Both the position numbers and the translations under genes were made by a program. A stretch of 64,000 nt of DNA, taken from contig NC_086363.1 of assembly GCF_036324505.1 (NCBI RefSeq), forward strand, positions 6,390,655-6,454,654, given 5' to 3'. Below the pieces are notes generated by a model. The model was not told the origin of the DNA. It saw nothing but the letters and a program-made list of their open reading frames with translations, and did not search any database. Each line of letters opens with the position of its first letter. Positions within the stretch are counted from its first letter, which is position 1. Below are positions 1-14,200 of this stretch, piece by piece. The stretch comes from Eleginops maclovinus (Eukaryota; Chordata; Actinopteri; Perciformes; Eleginopidae).

Positions 1-400
1 GGCTTTGCTGACAGCTGCTGTGTAATGTCCCTGTTTGTGAAAGCCAAGAATTCTAGGAATACATTTCATTGGAAGAAGAAAAAATATCAATATTTAAAGT
101 CAATGAGTGCAATCATGAATCTAGAAAAAAAAGAAGCATGGTTACCTCATTCATTTCTAATGACTAATGGATTAGAGGGAAAGCATTTTCTGCTGTTTCA
201 ATCATTTCAGTGCAAAGCTGGATAGCAATGTTAGTGCCATCAGTTAATGAAGCTAGACACTATGTCAGTGCCCCTACAATTCAAACTGTGGGGCTTCATA
301 TACCCCTCTAGCATCAGTTTGGCGTGTCTATTTCTACTCGAGTATTATCATTTCAAAAAAAGTCTGTCTTCTCAGGTAGTTTAACCACCTGGTTGAAAGT

Positions 401-690
401 AACTCAGTATATTTAATCAAGTTCTGACTTAAGAACTATTGTGTCATACTTGTACTTTATTTGAGTATTTCCCATTTTTTCTATTTTTTTCTTCTACTCC
501 ACTATATTTTGGAAACATTTATTCTACTTTTTACTCCACTACCTTTATTTAACCAGTAGTTACCAGCTACAGTTGACATATCAAAGTTACTTTAATGTAC
601 ATTCAGGTGACGTGCTTTTATACTTCTGCTTAAGTAAAATTATGTGTTTTCAGACCAAAGTATTTCTGCTTTTACTTAAGGTCCATGTAT
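401..690 (-). repeat. Teleost 'TACTTAAGTAAAAGT'-type interspersed repeat, copy 1
   Basis: The stretch is rich in characteristic words such as ACTTGTACTTTATTTGAGTATTT, split by degenerate bases, then TTCTACTCCACTA and ACTTTTTACTCCACTAC. It reads as the reverse orientation of a short repeat family that I recognise as very common in teleosts. Three further copies lie at 10756-11204, 19650-19985 and 43938-44165. The copy is diverged and its ends are not sharp. The class assignment is uncertain, although paired CAGTG/CACTG ends in a sister copy suggest a non-autonomous DNA transposon. Confidence 0.5.
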
Positions 691-779
691 TTTTTCCTCC
701 TCTGTTACTTGGTTTAAGGTAAGGAAAAGACTGAGGTTGTAGCTTCAGTGAGGAACGAATCACTTGACTAACACCTGAC

Positions 780-850
780 GTTTGAAAATGTAAATTTGCA
801 GCGGTCTCCTGGGTGAAAATCCTGTCTTTGCTTAACCCATCCACCTTGAC
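780..850 (+). repeat. Diverged repeat fragment paired with 6245-6345
   Basis: The words GGTCTCCTGGGTGAAA, TCCTGT and AACCCATCCA recur in the same order at about 6255-6300. The two copies are interspersed, not tandem. They are fragments of a repeat family I have seen in teleost genomes, but I cannot name its class. Confidence 0.45.
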
Positions 851-1711
851 TAAAGACCAACAAACGTTTTCATTTGGGTTAATTGAAAGCTTAGATAACA
901 GAATTGAAAAATGAGGACGTTATACCTTTTTTTTTGCAGCACTAATCAATATCCTGCAGCCTATGCCCTTGCTGGCGACAGACATCTGTCATTACATTCA
1001 TTCATTTACAAGCCATCCTGGTCCTTTTTGACATACAAGACATTGTATTACGTGTTTGAACGCATGACCAATGCTGTTGTTTTTCATGGCGAAGACCAGT
1101 TCTAACCAAATGTAGATGATTTCAAAGCGTCAAAATGAGTTAGAGAGAATCTGATGGATGAACACTGTCATCATATGACAGCATCAGTCATTCTAGCAAA
1201 GGCCCCAAAATGTTTCTCACCATCAATCATGTTGGTTTCTATAAAAAGAAAAAATGGGATTTGTTTGGCTTTTTGCCTTTAATTGATAGAACAGACACAA
1301 GAGAGAGTGGAGAGAGAGTGGATGACATTAAGAACATGACTGCCCATCAGATTTTATCTTGGTTGGGATTTGATCTTGGGTCACCTCGGAAACGACTAAG
1401 CCTCGGTATATGGGTCGCCAACGCTAGCTATCCAGGCATCCAAACTAAGATGTTTTTGAGCTAAAACCAAACCCAGGCAACCTCTCTGAAGGAAAAACAC
1501 ATATATGCCTTATATATAGTTGCTCTTCTACCTGTTGTGTTTTGCAACTGTGTGAATAATACAGTAAGTTATAAATAACAGGAAACGGAACATATTTTAT
1601 CTGCAGGTTGGAGGAGTTGTTGGATAGATGGTAACATATAGCATGTGGTTTAAAGAGGGCAAGTTGTAATGTCAACACATATTTGTAGATGGTACAATAA
1701 AGCATTTATGT

Positions 1712-1842
1712 AATGATGGTTTTGAAGCCCTTGCCAAATTCAGCAGGTATAGCAGTTCTGCTGCTAAGTGCAGCACTGGGGCTTGAATCTCTGTTTCATC
1801 CTGAATATGTCCTTGAGTAGGACGCCAAACCCAGTTGCTTTA
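1712..1842 (+). repeat. Degenerate tRNA-derived SINE remnant (tentative)
   Basis: The sequence GGGGCTTGAATCTC followed by ATGTCCTTGAGTAGGACGCC and ACCCAGTTGC resembles the B-box region and body of common fish SINEs, in which a tRNA-like head is followed by a 'GTCCTTGGGCAAGACAC ... AAGTTGC' body. It is heavily mutated and its ends are unclear. Confidence 0.35.
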
Positions 1843-3277
1843 AAGTTGGGCCTGTCCCAAAACTAAAATACTTAATCATCAGTATATCCTTTAAATGTCA
1901 AGAGACTTTTTTGGCACTTAATGTTTATTGGCTTTTCAACCTGGATCAGAATATTTGCAAGGATGCACTTTGCATTATTTAGTTGTAATGATGTCTGCTG
2001 TTTTGACTTTACTCTGTTGTTGCAGCAAGAATAATCTCTCCAATCAAACTTTCATTATAAGCCCCGGCAGTGAGCAGAAGACAGAGAGAGAGAAAGCGAT
2101 ATACGGAAATGTATTCATCACAAGCAATCATGATGTAACGCCAGAGGAGACAGCACATTGGCAAAATGTCTGTCTGGGTTCACTTTAACTTGGTTACCAT
2201 GTGTGGGCTCCAAATCGGGCCTGGGAGCGTGTGCTCTCGTCCAGCACACAGCTGAGGCCCCAACCATAAGGGCTGCACAAACCTGAGTTTCTCCCTGACT
2301 GTACCTGTGTTGTTGTGAATTCCTTTCATCATCTCACGCAATACAATATTCACAGTGCTTCCATCAAAACCTGAAATCTGTGTCTGGGTGTGTTCGACCG
2401 TCCTAGTTTTATGTTTTGCTTTCAGTGTGAAAGAAAAGATCCCTATCAGGGTCTACTTCCAAAAGTAGTCCTAAGGTTCCTTTTTAGGGGATATGAGAGG
2501 AAACCTTGGCAGGCCGCAGTTTTCCATGAGGTCAGTAAGCAAGGCATTCCAGGCAAAGTGTGAGATCTCAGGGAGGGTTAGCTAATTAAATAAATCACGT
2601 GATTTATGTACCTGATATACAGTTGATATGGACTTGTTTTAAAACTCACAACACAGCTGGGCTAAAATGGGGTTCAGATACACATACTGTACACAATGGA
2701 GAGGGCCATAGAACAGGGTAGGAGAGGACATGGAATAAAGTGGGATGAAAGGGTAAGAAATAAAGATGAAGGGAAACAGATTTTGAATACATATCTCATG
2801 ATCTCCCCTGTAGTAAATTTAAAAAAAGATCCATTAAGGGAGTTGCATGTAAAGCCTTAAAAGGTCATTCAGATGGTAGGAAGTCTTTAATTTGTAGTCA
2901 CTGCTTGTAGTCATTGCTAATGTAGGGTTTCTTTCCAGGCTTTAAGGAGGTCAACTCAAATAACAGAGGTATCCGTTTCAAGTGCTCCATTTGGGCTATC
3001 TGCTTTAAAAGTGTGTCTGTGTGGGCAGGAAGAGAGAAAGAGTAAAGAGAAAGTGAGAACATGGTGTGTAATATGATACTGGAATTTGAAATAGTTTTGG
3101 GAATAGATGCTGAAGCCCTGTGGCAACCAGCTGCCAAGAGCACTAAACATACTTTGCTGTTATTGCCAAGAATGATAACTAATTAAGGGGGAAAAGGAAA
3201 AGATATTCAGAATAATGACGTAATTGCTCAGCCAACATGCTCCATTTTCTGACCTCTATCTTCGTGATGAGCTATGA

Positions 3278-4106
3278 CAAGTGATTCCCAAACAGGAATA
3301 CTTGTACCACATGGGGTACGTAGAAATATTGTGGAGATGCTAATCATATAAATATTATGATTGAAATACCGCACTATCGGTCAACTAATCGCTGCATTTG
3401 GAGGCCAACAAAGTTGTAAACTGGCGAAATGGACGAGCGAGAAGTAGTTTGTAAAACGTATTGTATAAACAGTTATTTTTGAGCGAGTGTGTTTGAGCTA
3501 ACTGCTAAGCAAATGTCCATTAACTGCTAAGCTAATGCGGCTAACTGCTAAGCTAACGTCGGATATTGCTAAGCTAACATCTTGGTATTGCTAAGCTAAC
3601 ATCTTGCTGTGTTTTCTGACAAGGACGTCATCTCTGCTGCTTTCTGTTAACTCCAACTCCTTGGCTCGGGTGAGTTATTCACAATAGAGCATAGTAAACT
3701 GGATTAGATGTGATTGCCAGTTTCCTTATTGAATTGTATGGTATTATCTTTCACCCTAAACAGGTAAACCTTTGTTGTAGCTACCATGAGAAAACAAACT
3801 CAAACACCCGTCTAGTTAGATGATGATTAGGCTAATAATTATAGCTATCTGGGAAAAAAATAATCAAGCTTTAAATGACGTAACACATACTTATTTTGGG
3901 CTAACCACATGTTTAAAACAGTGGCCAAAGGGTTGACGAATGAGCGATCAAGAGTGCGACTTTCAATAATAGACAGTGGTAAATATCATTCAAAAAAACA
4001 ATGCAACAAAAACAAATTGCAGTTAAATTAACTGAAGTGTTGATGAAGGAGTTGATGTGACAGGGCCAAGAGGGCACATCAGCGAACAGCGGTTGGGAAG
4101 CACTTG
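3278..4106. mobile_element. Candidate hAT-like non-autonomous DNA transposon
   Basis: The left end, CAAGTGATTCCCAAAC at 3278-3293, and the reverse complement of the right end at 4091-4106, CAAGTGCTTCCCAACC, match at 14 of 16 positions. This gives terminal inverted repeats around about 829 bp. The 'TTCCCAAC' style of terminus is typical of hAT elements. No transposase frame is visible inside. Flanking 8-bp duplications (AGCTATGA versus CCCAGACT) do not match, so the insertion is old or the ends are slightly misplaced. An internal short tandem array lies at 3497-3606. Confidence 0.5.
3497..3606. repeat. Short tandem array of GCTAAGCTAAC-type units
   Basis: Five imperfect units built on 'TAACTGCTAAGCTAA' or 'TATTGCTAAGCTAACATC' follow each other at roughly 25-bp spacing. 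The array lies wholly inside the inverted-repeat-bounded element at 3278-4106. Confidence 0.7.
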
Positions 4107-6244
4107 CCCAGACTACAGTTTGCATAATTAGTCACAGATGTCACAGCCGATGATGGGGCTGAGGATGACGAAGATAATTTTTGGTGGAATATAAAAAGAG
4201 CAGTGACACACTTACATCTAGGCTAGGAACAGGGCCAAGTGTGAATCAGCAGACGATTGCTAAAATTCACACACTATTAACTGCCTTTGATCCATCTGCA
4301 CCAGAAACAAGTGTTTAGTCTCTGATGTGGAGAAACAGCTGATACTGTTGAGGGTAAACAATATTTCATGGTTGTTAGTCCTGCCACACTGGAGGGGGTC
4401 TCTGAAGTCCAGCAAATTAAACATTCCATGAGAAAATAGTCCAGCTTGATTTCACTTGAAAACAAAACATAGGTAACAAGCCAGTTAAAATTGGACATGA
4501 TTATTTTGCGCCTGCCTTGTGATTCTGGTAATTTGGCAGCAGCGGTTAATGTTTTATTCAGTTGGATGCTCTTTAAAAATAGCTGTTGCTTGTCTTGCTG
4601 ACTTCTTTTACCCTCACACACATTTAATTTCATTCCTGTTTTAGACTTCCCACCCTTCACTCAGTATATATTTCTCCGCCCAGTCAGTGTCTCACTCAAA
4701 GAGGTGTATTTTCTCTTTATTTGCAGCCTCTGCAGCACAGTCACCTGCCTCTGTCACCTGATTCTTCTGATATATTCGAACACGCTCTGGCCTCAGTTCA
4801 GCTCGTTCAGCTGCTCCCAGGGAACAGATGCTGTCCTAAACTGACATGTGTTGGCAAAAAGCAGTGAAACGCAAAACACAAACACAGCTCAGTTTACACA
4901 GCAAAAGGAAAACAATATGGAAAATCTCTGGATTAAATGAGAAGAACACACATAGGGACAATGATAAACATCAGGGTTGGGTTACACAGAAAGATTAATT
5001 AAAAAATAGAACCAAAAGGTGCATCCTGTACTGTGCATATTGCAGAGTACTGTAGATCCTTTTTGTCCTTATTTTGTTGTTGTTTTTTACTACTTTTAAC
5101 AAATCTTTCACCAATGTTTGGGACTTCGAATCTTTTAGCACTAGAGTCTAATTTCTTAGTCAAACAACAGCAATACAAAATAAAAGGTTCTTGGTTTGCT
5201 CACCATACATTTGTATTATACAACATTAGGTAACATTTAAGGGATCCTTTTAGTATTAATTATGTGATGTGTTCATAAACAAAAATCTATCTAGAAAATG
5301 TGGTATCAATGTGGAATTCATATTTTGGGAAATTTGTTTTAAGTTAGATGAGATTACCATGTTTGTGTCATGTTTACATTAGTTGATTTATGTTTTAGCT
5401 TTGTAATGAGTGAGATAATGGTTTTATATATATTATAAGTTACATTAAAGGGCGCTGATATTAAACTCGCTGATGATTCAAACACACACCCATGCATGTA
5501 CAAATGTGTGTGTTCTGCAACACATGAACACTCACAAAGAGTGTGTGCGGTGCTTTGACAATAGCTTTCTACTGGAGACATGAGTGCCTATCAAGGTCCT
5601 GGCTGAGCCGTGTGCCTGGGATCATTGCCACATTGTAAAGCTATCATATGTCATGTCATGTGATGCACGAGTCTAAGGCTGGCACCTGGCTTAGCGACCA
5701 AATGCAATTAAATCAAGTAATGGATCTTATTAAGGTGTTATATGAACCCTCTGTCTGTATTGTCTGCGGCTCCTGATCCTCCTCCGTGCAAACAACAAAA
5801 TGTATGTGTGTTGTTTGACATTGGATTCATTTAGTTGTGAATCTATTTGACATAAAACTGTTTCAATAGAGACTGAAATAAAGAAGCTTAAATTGCAACA
5901 GACAGTTTTTTTCCAGTGCAAAATGTCTATGAGATTGTTTGTTTTGCTCTAGTTCCCTAAACTTGCACTCTTTGGGTCAAGGCTTATGAAAGTAAGATAT
6001 GGCAAAAAATATATATACACCTCAAAGCGTTTCCCAGTTATGTTTTGAGAGAAAAACATATTTTTCTCCCGGAATACGGACTCATTTGAAACCTGTGATT
6101 AATGTTGTAAATTCCAACAAACAGGACAAAACGTAAAAATCATCAACTTGTTTATGTCTAGGCAGTAAAAACTAATTGTACGTCATTTTACTTACAGACG
6201 TACATTTGAAAAAGTCGACACTGACTTTTGATTTCACATGGGAA

Positions 6245-6345
6245 CCAAACACTGGTCTCCTGGGTGAAAGTCCCGTGTTTGTTTGACCCATGCATCCACA
6301 TGCCCCTCTATACGCAGACTTCTTGGGACTGGTTCAAAACTTATT
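6245..6345 (+). repeat. Diverged repeat fragment paired with 780-850
   Basis: The words GGTCTCCTGGGTGAAAGTCC, GACCCATGCATCCA and the tail ACTTCTTGGGAC follow the same order as the copy at 780-850. It is a fragment of an unnamed interspersed repeat family. Confidence 0.45.
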
Positions 6346-9300
6346 TGTGATACGTCAAAAACAAATATCTAAGGAAAGAAATGGTTTTCCATAAAATGTC
6401 ATTGTTAATGCAGTTCAGCATTAGAGTGTTATTTATAGAGGGCCTGGATAGTTGAAATGACCTTGACACCTGCCTGCTGTTTCTATTGCCTTTGAGCCAA
6501 AAATGGATACATTTCATGCTAACCTGTCTTGTACGTGATGACTAAGTCCTAATTAAACTAAATATAGCTTCTTCCAACTTTGACTGAATGAAATCCATTA
6601 TTAACTTTGAGGTAAAACTTTCACCTTGGTGAGGTAGCCTCTGCCTCAGGCTGCCCATATGGCGGGAGCAGACAGACAGGTAGCATCAGCTCCACCGCCC
6701 CTCAATCTGCAGATTCACCTCACCAGACCTGGGTCACGCAGTATCTGCAAGTCCACCCGTAATATTTGTTTTAACCTACTTGGAGCAGTGTATGGACGAG
6801 GATTATTGCACCATCAATTAAATTTTACTTGTGTTATTATATGACATAATACCATTTATTATCCTGAATCTGGTTCATACAGTAGTGTCTGGAAAGTGTG
6901 TTTAATTGACTTCTTTTGTTTCAAAGGTTGTCTTGACTTTCTTTTATTGGGTGGTTTATCTTATGTAGCACACTCAGACAGTCTGGAGGATAAAGCGACT
7001 ATAATAAGGACACGCAAATGTCACATCACTAAAGTTTATGTTCCCGCCTGATATTCATTAGGAGCCCAAACACCCAGACGGCCAAACTGATTCATTAAAT
7101 CATGACACAGTCACATCGTGTCTTCTAATAATTCAACAAAAGATAGCTGTGGAACTCATCTTGTGGCACACAGCAGTTATTTGCAGTTTTCTGTTCCTAC
7201 AGAAGCAGATTAAATGTACAAAGACAAGGCATTGGCATCTTTTCCTTCTAAAACTAAAGTATGTCAAAACAGTTTTGTTTTCTTACTATGGGGTGACACG
7301 GAGCACAGTAACCAAAGACCATAAATATCAATAGCCATTACTTTTTACTGCTGGGATAATAGCCGGTAGGTTAAGTGGCAAGCTAGAGTAAATCTCTTTT
7401 TGTTCGAGGACCAAAGAAGGAGTTCAAATGCCCCCTGCTTTGTATTTGGATCACTCCAAAGCGGGAGGGGTTGCCTTATTAGTGTCATGTCATGAAGACA
7501 CATAGGTTTGCTTAGAGGCTTTATCAATTGAATTTAACCAAAATTGAGCTTTGGAAAATAGATTATTCTAACTCTTTGACTGTTTTTTACAGTTAACAAA
7601 TGCTGGGCAGAGATGAGCCAACTTTCTGTACCCAGGAAAATGGAAATTAAATTGATCATTTCACTAATAATAACTGTCCCTCGCTGTTGGGTTAATTGAT
7701 ACCCTATCACCAGAGAAGAAAGTGGATATTAAGACAGCTCCAAACCCTGGATTATATTCAACTACTAAAAGAACTAGACCTCTGCCAAGTTTCCATAAGT
7801 GAAAAAAATAAATTGTATTGGCCCCATGATTCAGGTCTGCTACAAAATCTAAGTGGGGTTTATCCTCGGGCCGTTTTACAGCCTTTCCTAAAGTGTTGTT
7901 AAAATTTGGCTAGAATTGAATTTATCCCGCAAACTGACAAACAAACTAAACTGAAAACAAAACCGTGACAAAGTATGACCATGAATTCAATTAGTAATAA
8001 AATGATTGATATTCACGGAAAAAAGATGCAATTAACATAACTGGAAAGCTCATTAGATTCTTGGTAGTGGTAGTCATCGAATCATGACCTGCATTTGCGT
8101 ACCAAAAACATTTTAGAGGGACTTGCAAGGTCAACATTTACAACTTTGAACATCATTTCTATTTACTGTTTTAAAAATAAATAATAATATATATATATAT
8201 AAATAAGGAACACAATCAAGTCATCATGTATCAAATTATACATTTTGTAAAGTCTCAAATTTTATTGCTAAGTAAAGTTGCTAATGTTTTTTTGCACAGT
8301 GCACACTACTTCCTTCATTGGCACCAACTATTGATATTTGGCGTAATTTGAGAGGTGCAGATCTGTCCATTATCGACATGTTTTCTTGGAATACTGAGCT
8401 TATTTCTTCTGACATATTGGTCTGTACTGTGGGAAAGCACAAGGTAACGAAGCTTCCACTTAATGAACACAATGTCTTTATTGCAGTCACTGTCATAAAT
8501 GGTCAATGTAATGCTTGTAATGTATCTTGAACAATCAATTTGCATTACCCATTCGAGCTAATAGCCATAAACAATAAGGATTGTATCACTGTTTCCACCC
8601 ACACACAACCAGCATACTGGCAGCTGTGATATGAGGATTATTCAACAGGAAGCAGGTTAGCAGCCTGTTGGTTTAGCCCAAGGTTGTCACAGGGTGCCTG
8701 GTTGTTTGTTTTTTGTGTATGGATATTAAACGTGAACTCATAAGCTCATACTCCCGTAGCAGCCCTCAGGGGTAAACACAACCCACCTATCATAGTTATT
8801 GTTATTATCATTAGGCCCCCCATGTGTGACAGTCCACTTCATCCAGGTTGGCTTGTTGAGAAATAAAGCAGATGCTGGAAGTAAATTGGAAAACAAATTC
8901 CCCTGGGAGACGGAATATATGCCAGGCGAGGGGCAGTCGCTTGGTGCTGTCTGACCAAATCTTTCCAGCGCTCTGAGCCAGTTAGAGTAGCATAAAGTTA
9001 ATGCAACATCCGGGCTACCAGGGCATTCAACAGAAGGAGGAGGTTGGAGCCGTCAGCAGCCAGTGACTTGTGAGAAAATTACTTCAGGTTGTTATGATAA
9101 GGATGGCAATGAAAGCGCTCCGTTTTATTTGTGAACCGTAAACATACAGTATTAGCTCGTCACCTCTCACTCCAGTGTTTAGACGCTTTCCACGCCGCTG
9201 AACAGAGTGCCATGCTTGATGTGGAAATATTTGCTTTTTGGCACATGTCTGTATCGAGGCAGAAAAGGCTACTGAGGCTTCTCCACCATCTCTGGGCGCT

Positions 9301-10755
9301 GCATGGGGAGACAGCTCGGTGCTTTGGGCAAATAAGCAGCCGGCTGGTATAAACCCCCTCCCATCTGAGGGAAATGTATGTGAGAGCTTCTTTCATGACA
9401 TTGTGAGTTCCTCAGGGAGAGTTTCTGTGCTGTGGTTGTGTGACTAGCTGTGTATGAGCTTTTTATAGCAGCAGAGTTGTGTTTTTTCCTCTTATACGAC
9501 AAAGCTTCAACTGGTGTGTTGATTACATTCATAATTTGAGTCAGAAAACAACATCATTTGCCAGGTGATCAATTTTCAGTTATTGATTCTCAAAAACGTG
9601 GCTTTGGTACACCGAGCTGTTTGTGTGTGTCGTGCTGTGGGATTATATATAACACATACCTACAGTGGCTCTATGCTGATGCTTGAATGCTTTCAAGGGG
9701 GCAAAAAGAGTTTAATTGCAGTAAAACATAGGACACAGGGACACACAACACAGGCAATGTAGGCCTACACATAATGAGCTTTTCGGTTCAAATTTCTCAT
9801 CAGCATTCAGACAACCCTCAAAGAAATGAATACGACAATTTGCCGCTCAGTGTGTGTTATAATGTGGTGTCTCTTAAGCATTATAGAGGAGAACATCTAG
9901 ATGATTTTGTCGTAGCCGTTACCAACATTCCTGCATTATTTGCCAAACGTAATGCACATTCTTTCAGTCAGCTCATATGATATAGCCTGCATTGATTGTT
10001 TTATTTTTTTAGATTGCTTTCATAGCTTATCAAATGCAGCAGTCTGAATAAAAAAATGTTTCATATCTGAGAGAATAAATATCTGGGGAGACATCATTTG
10101 AGTGTCAATTTGATTAGGGACTTGTCAGGCAGTATTGCTGCCAGATTTCACTGAACAAAGCCCAATCAGAGCCCCAACTGTCATAACAGTAGTTCTTCTC
10201 CAAGTCTGCAGTCGGGTATAATGATATTTGGGTGAATTAACAAATACGAATCTGGCATAATGTAATTTGGAAGTGTTATTAGGGCTAGACCCCGCACGAT
10301 TGCCGTGGACACTTACATAAAGGAGCTTATTCAAACATAATATCTCAAAATGAAATGAAAGCAAAAGGGTGATTGTCTGAAGAGAGTTTAATTACAGTAG
10401 AAGAGGGGCCAATCAAGAGAACAAAGCCTAATTTCATTGGCGAAAAATCTTAAAAAGAGTATCCCTAAATATCACTCAGCCAAATCAAATAAAAATGATG
10501 CAATTTTGATGGAAAAAATGTCCTCTTTGGAAACACTAACTGTAAAGAAAGTTTGTTTAAGGCTTGAACTTTCTCTGTTAAGTTTTCCTCTCTGCGATGG
10601 ACAAGATTAGAGAGCCACAATAGCCATGGTCTTGTAAGCAGCATTGTTTCCAGGAATCACATCCCAGCTGAACTGTTTGCACACTGAGCAAGTCTCCAAT
10701 ACCTTTCCTTTTCAGGTCAAGAGAGAAGAACCACAGTGACAGTCGTACTTAAGAG

Positions 10756-11204
10756 CAGTATGGAAGAAGTATTTAGATATTTATTCAAGTCAAAGTAGCA
10801 ATACCTGACCGTAGACATACAAGTGAAAGACCTCAGTGAACATTTTAACCAAGGTAAACGTATTCAAGTATTTGCATCAAACAATGTTCTCATGCAGAGT
10901 GGCCTGTATCATAGTAACTATTCATAATTTAATGTACATACAACTGCATCTTCCAAATTTGAATTGTGAAATTAATTTCAAAGGGACAATACACAACATT
11001 CAGAGCACATTATTGATCCAGAGTCAAGACCTGCACAGGAATTGCATAATGGAAATGGTTGAGCAGCTAGCAGTGCTTACAGCGGACAACATGCAGGCAA
11101 GTTACTAAAGTAGAAAACAACGTACAATGGGGGAAAGTGCTGAAGTAAAGTCAAAGTATCTCAAAATTGTACCTCAGTACAGTTTTACTTACTTTTCAGC
11201 ACTG
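10756..11204 (+). repeat. Teleost 'TACTTAAGTAAAAGT'-type repeat, copy 2
   Basis: This is the most complete copy. It opens with CAGTATGGAAGAAGTATTTAG and closes with ACTTACTTTTCAGCACTG, so CAGT ends face each other as imperfect inverted repeats. The segment just before the right end (CAAAATTGTACCTCAGTAC) matches the family consensus as I remember it. The flanking octamers CTTAAGAG and CTCAGAGA do not give a convincing target duplication. A non-autonomous DNA transposon is likely but unproven. Confidence 0.5.
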
Positions 11205-14200
11205 CTCAGAGACAGCCACATGACACTATAAAACTCAGTCAGTTTGCACAAATGTGCACACTGTCTTTGTTAATGATAAAAGAAGAAGATTAAGATGGAG
11301 CTTATGGGTTCACAAACTATACTTAAAGTATAATGCACACAAATAAACCATATACCCAAAAACACTGTCCAGCATGCAATATTATTCATCAAAGGATCTT
11401 TTCAGCCAAAGCTTTATCTTATTCTGTTCCGTGTACAGTCCTGTGAACATGAGCGCTGTACTTTATTTGGGGGTTATACCACGTACACCATTCTGCTTCA
11501 GTAAATATTCTCTTGAGAACCAAATGTGTGTTAATCCGCTGAAATAGTCCCCAAACAGAAGCATCATTTCCTAAGATTTAAGTTATGTTTTACACAGTCC
11601 TTAGCTTCTGTTATTTCTACTGGAGCAACACTATGTAAGGTAGAGAAGTACCATTTTAAACACTCTGAGGCAGTATATTTTTTCATACAGTTACAGTCTT
11701 GATGAAATTATAACACATATTTATAGTCTAGAGTGCTGAGTCATATCTCAGTTTATCTCAAATTTCCAACGGGAAGAATTAATGCATTAATCAAGCAGCT
11801 GTGTGCAGCACTCACTAAAAGCTTTGGGGTTGTAAAAAGCCACACAACATATTATTCCAGGACATGAGGTTATTGGCATCTTCCATTCAGAGGTAAAGAG
11901 AGTCCTCATTTCTGGTCAGACAAACCTCACCAGAGTCAGTTTGCCACAGTCTAGCAGAGACTTTACACGTCATTCAGTGTATGTTTACACTCTGGAACAT
12001 AATCATAGGAAACTTTAAGTGAAAGGGCTTCAGATCTCACTACTGTGTACTATTTTATTTGGTTAAACTCCAGTTAGGCCCCGCTGGATTATGAAGTCTA
12101 ATAAATACAAAGTCGTGTTTTGTTTAGAGAGTCAGGCCAGCACTCAACTTTCCATCGAGGCAGCAGAGCATAAAGCAGACGTACAATAGGTAAACATTGG
12201 CTGGTCATGTGAACGGAGCAGCAGCAGCAATGAGAGTCACTTCTGTCAACTTTCTCAGACTTACTGCCTCAGATCCAGAACAGCAACAAGCTCGCTCAGC
12301 CAATAATAGCTGTGCATGTTTCAACATTTCTCTCCGTACGCTCACTTTGTACCCACAGCTCAGTGAAAATAGGGCCTTTGAAGCTCGAAATCTAATCATT
12401 ATTTATAAGTCGCTTTTAATTAAAGAGACTGAATGTTATTGGAAATAACATGCGAAATCCATTAAACCCTTTGAGACGCAGCAACTTGTTTGCTTTGTGT
12501 CTAATTATTTGTTAAGTCTTATACAGCCATTGGTGTTTTACTTTCCCTGGTGGCTTTGTCATATTTACCCTCTTTAATAAGTAAAAAGAGCTCCATTTAA
12601 TTGCAGTCTTCATTTAAGTTTGGTGCTCATGCAGGTCCACTCAGAAACTGTAGAGAACTTTGAACAATCTAGTCAACAAAGTTACCATTGAAAGAAAATA
12701 AGAGCTTGACTTCACAGAATACGTTTCTATTTTAATTGAATTAACCAAAACCATGTCCTTTATAGTAATACTTTCTACACAATTATGTGACAACAGAATA
12801 GAGTTCGTTCTCTAGTTGAGACACAAAAAATTGTCATCTTGTGTAAAAACTGTAGATTCATCTTTCCAAACCTTTAACTACATACGAGGGGAACATAAGT
12901 TATAACTCTACGAAAGAAGAAGTACAAGAATTTCAGGGAATCGTCCAACATAGATACCTATACAAATGCCAAACGTTGAAACTGAATAGTACTTTGCTGA
13001 ACAAAAGGTTTTATGTATACCATACACTTGTGTTTATGTTTATTTTTTCTGAAATGATCCAAAATCCAATGGTAACATCCCACGTGTCGAGGGATGCTAA
13101 CTAGCGGTTGGCCTACTAAAACACGTCATCCCTACATCACAAACATTACAAAATTATTCCAAGTAAATACATTTTGTATTGTATTGTTGCTTCAAAGGCT
13201 CTGATATCATCTAAATAGAGCACATAACCGTTAACGAAGGGTTGTGAGTTGACGTTGTAGAGGGTAATAGTGAAAAGTGTCTGAAACAGCAGTAAGTGAA
13301 TGCTGAATCAGCTTCCAGAGAGAAGCTGAGTCATTGACTCAACTCTTGCCACAATGGCCCCCTATTTGTGCGTGTGATGTTCTGTGACATTTACCGTCAT
13401 TACATTACATTTCGTAATTTCTCAGTAATCCTTTTTCCAGGCCTGCCAGCATGTCAACTCACTCAAAGCTGTTTACAATTACTTCTGAAGAGGATCAATA
13501 TCTGCCTCCCTGACCCCTTATCCTACAGCGGTCAGTGTTTCGTACTCCGCTGCACACATATAGTCGTCTCTGTTTTGAGATGGGTTATTTATTTTGTATC
13601 CTCAGTGACACAGACACAAAGAGGGCAAATCAAACAAAGAGTCAATCAGAAGTGAGTCAGCCTTTCAGCTCTTTAACTTTTCAGTGATGGAAGAGTCACT
13701 GACTCAAAGACCGTCCACTGTCCCGTATGCTTTCTTAATTAACGCTTTTTGCTATCATGCCCAAATATGTCATGATTGGTTTTTCCCATGACCTTTTGGA
13801 ACATCAAACATGTTTAAGGTCTGTTAACAATCATATTTTCTTACCTTTTTCTTCCGTTGAAAATTCAATTCTTTACCACAGCACTAGGGTTTTTACATCT
13901 GAGTGTGTCTGCATGGTGAGTGAAGAGGGCCGCGGCTCAGTGAAGAGAAGGAAATTGGGTAACTTTAGGGCCTATTTATGCAAGCACCAGGATGAGTTAC
14001 AGTTATCATTGCTCCCAAATCACTTAAAACACTGTAGCTTCACAATAAGGCAGGGATCAATTCCCCAAGTTTAATTTAACAGTAAACTGAATCTGCTCTG
14101 GTTAGTCATGCAACCCTTAATTCTCATAGGCTGCTTGAAGCATTTCAAACAATTTTTGAGCAATTGAATTTAAATACTTTAAAGTACTTTTTCAAATCAA

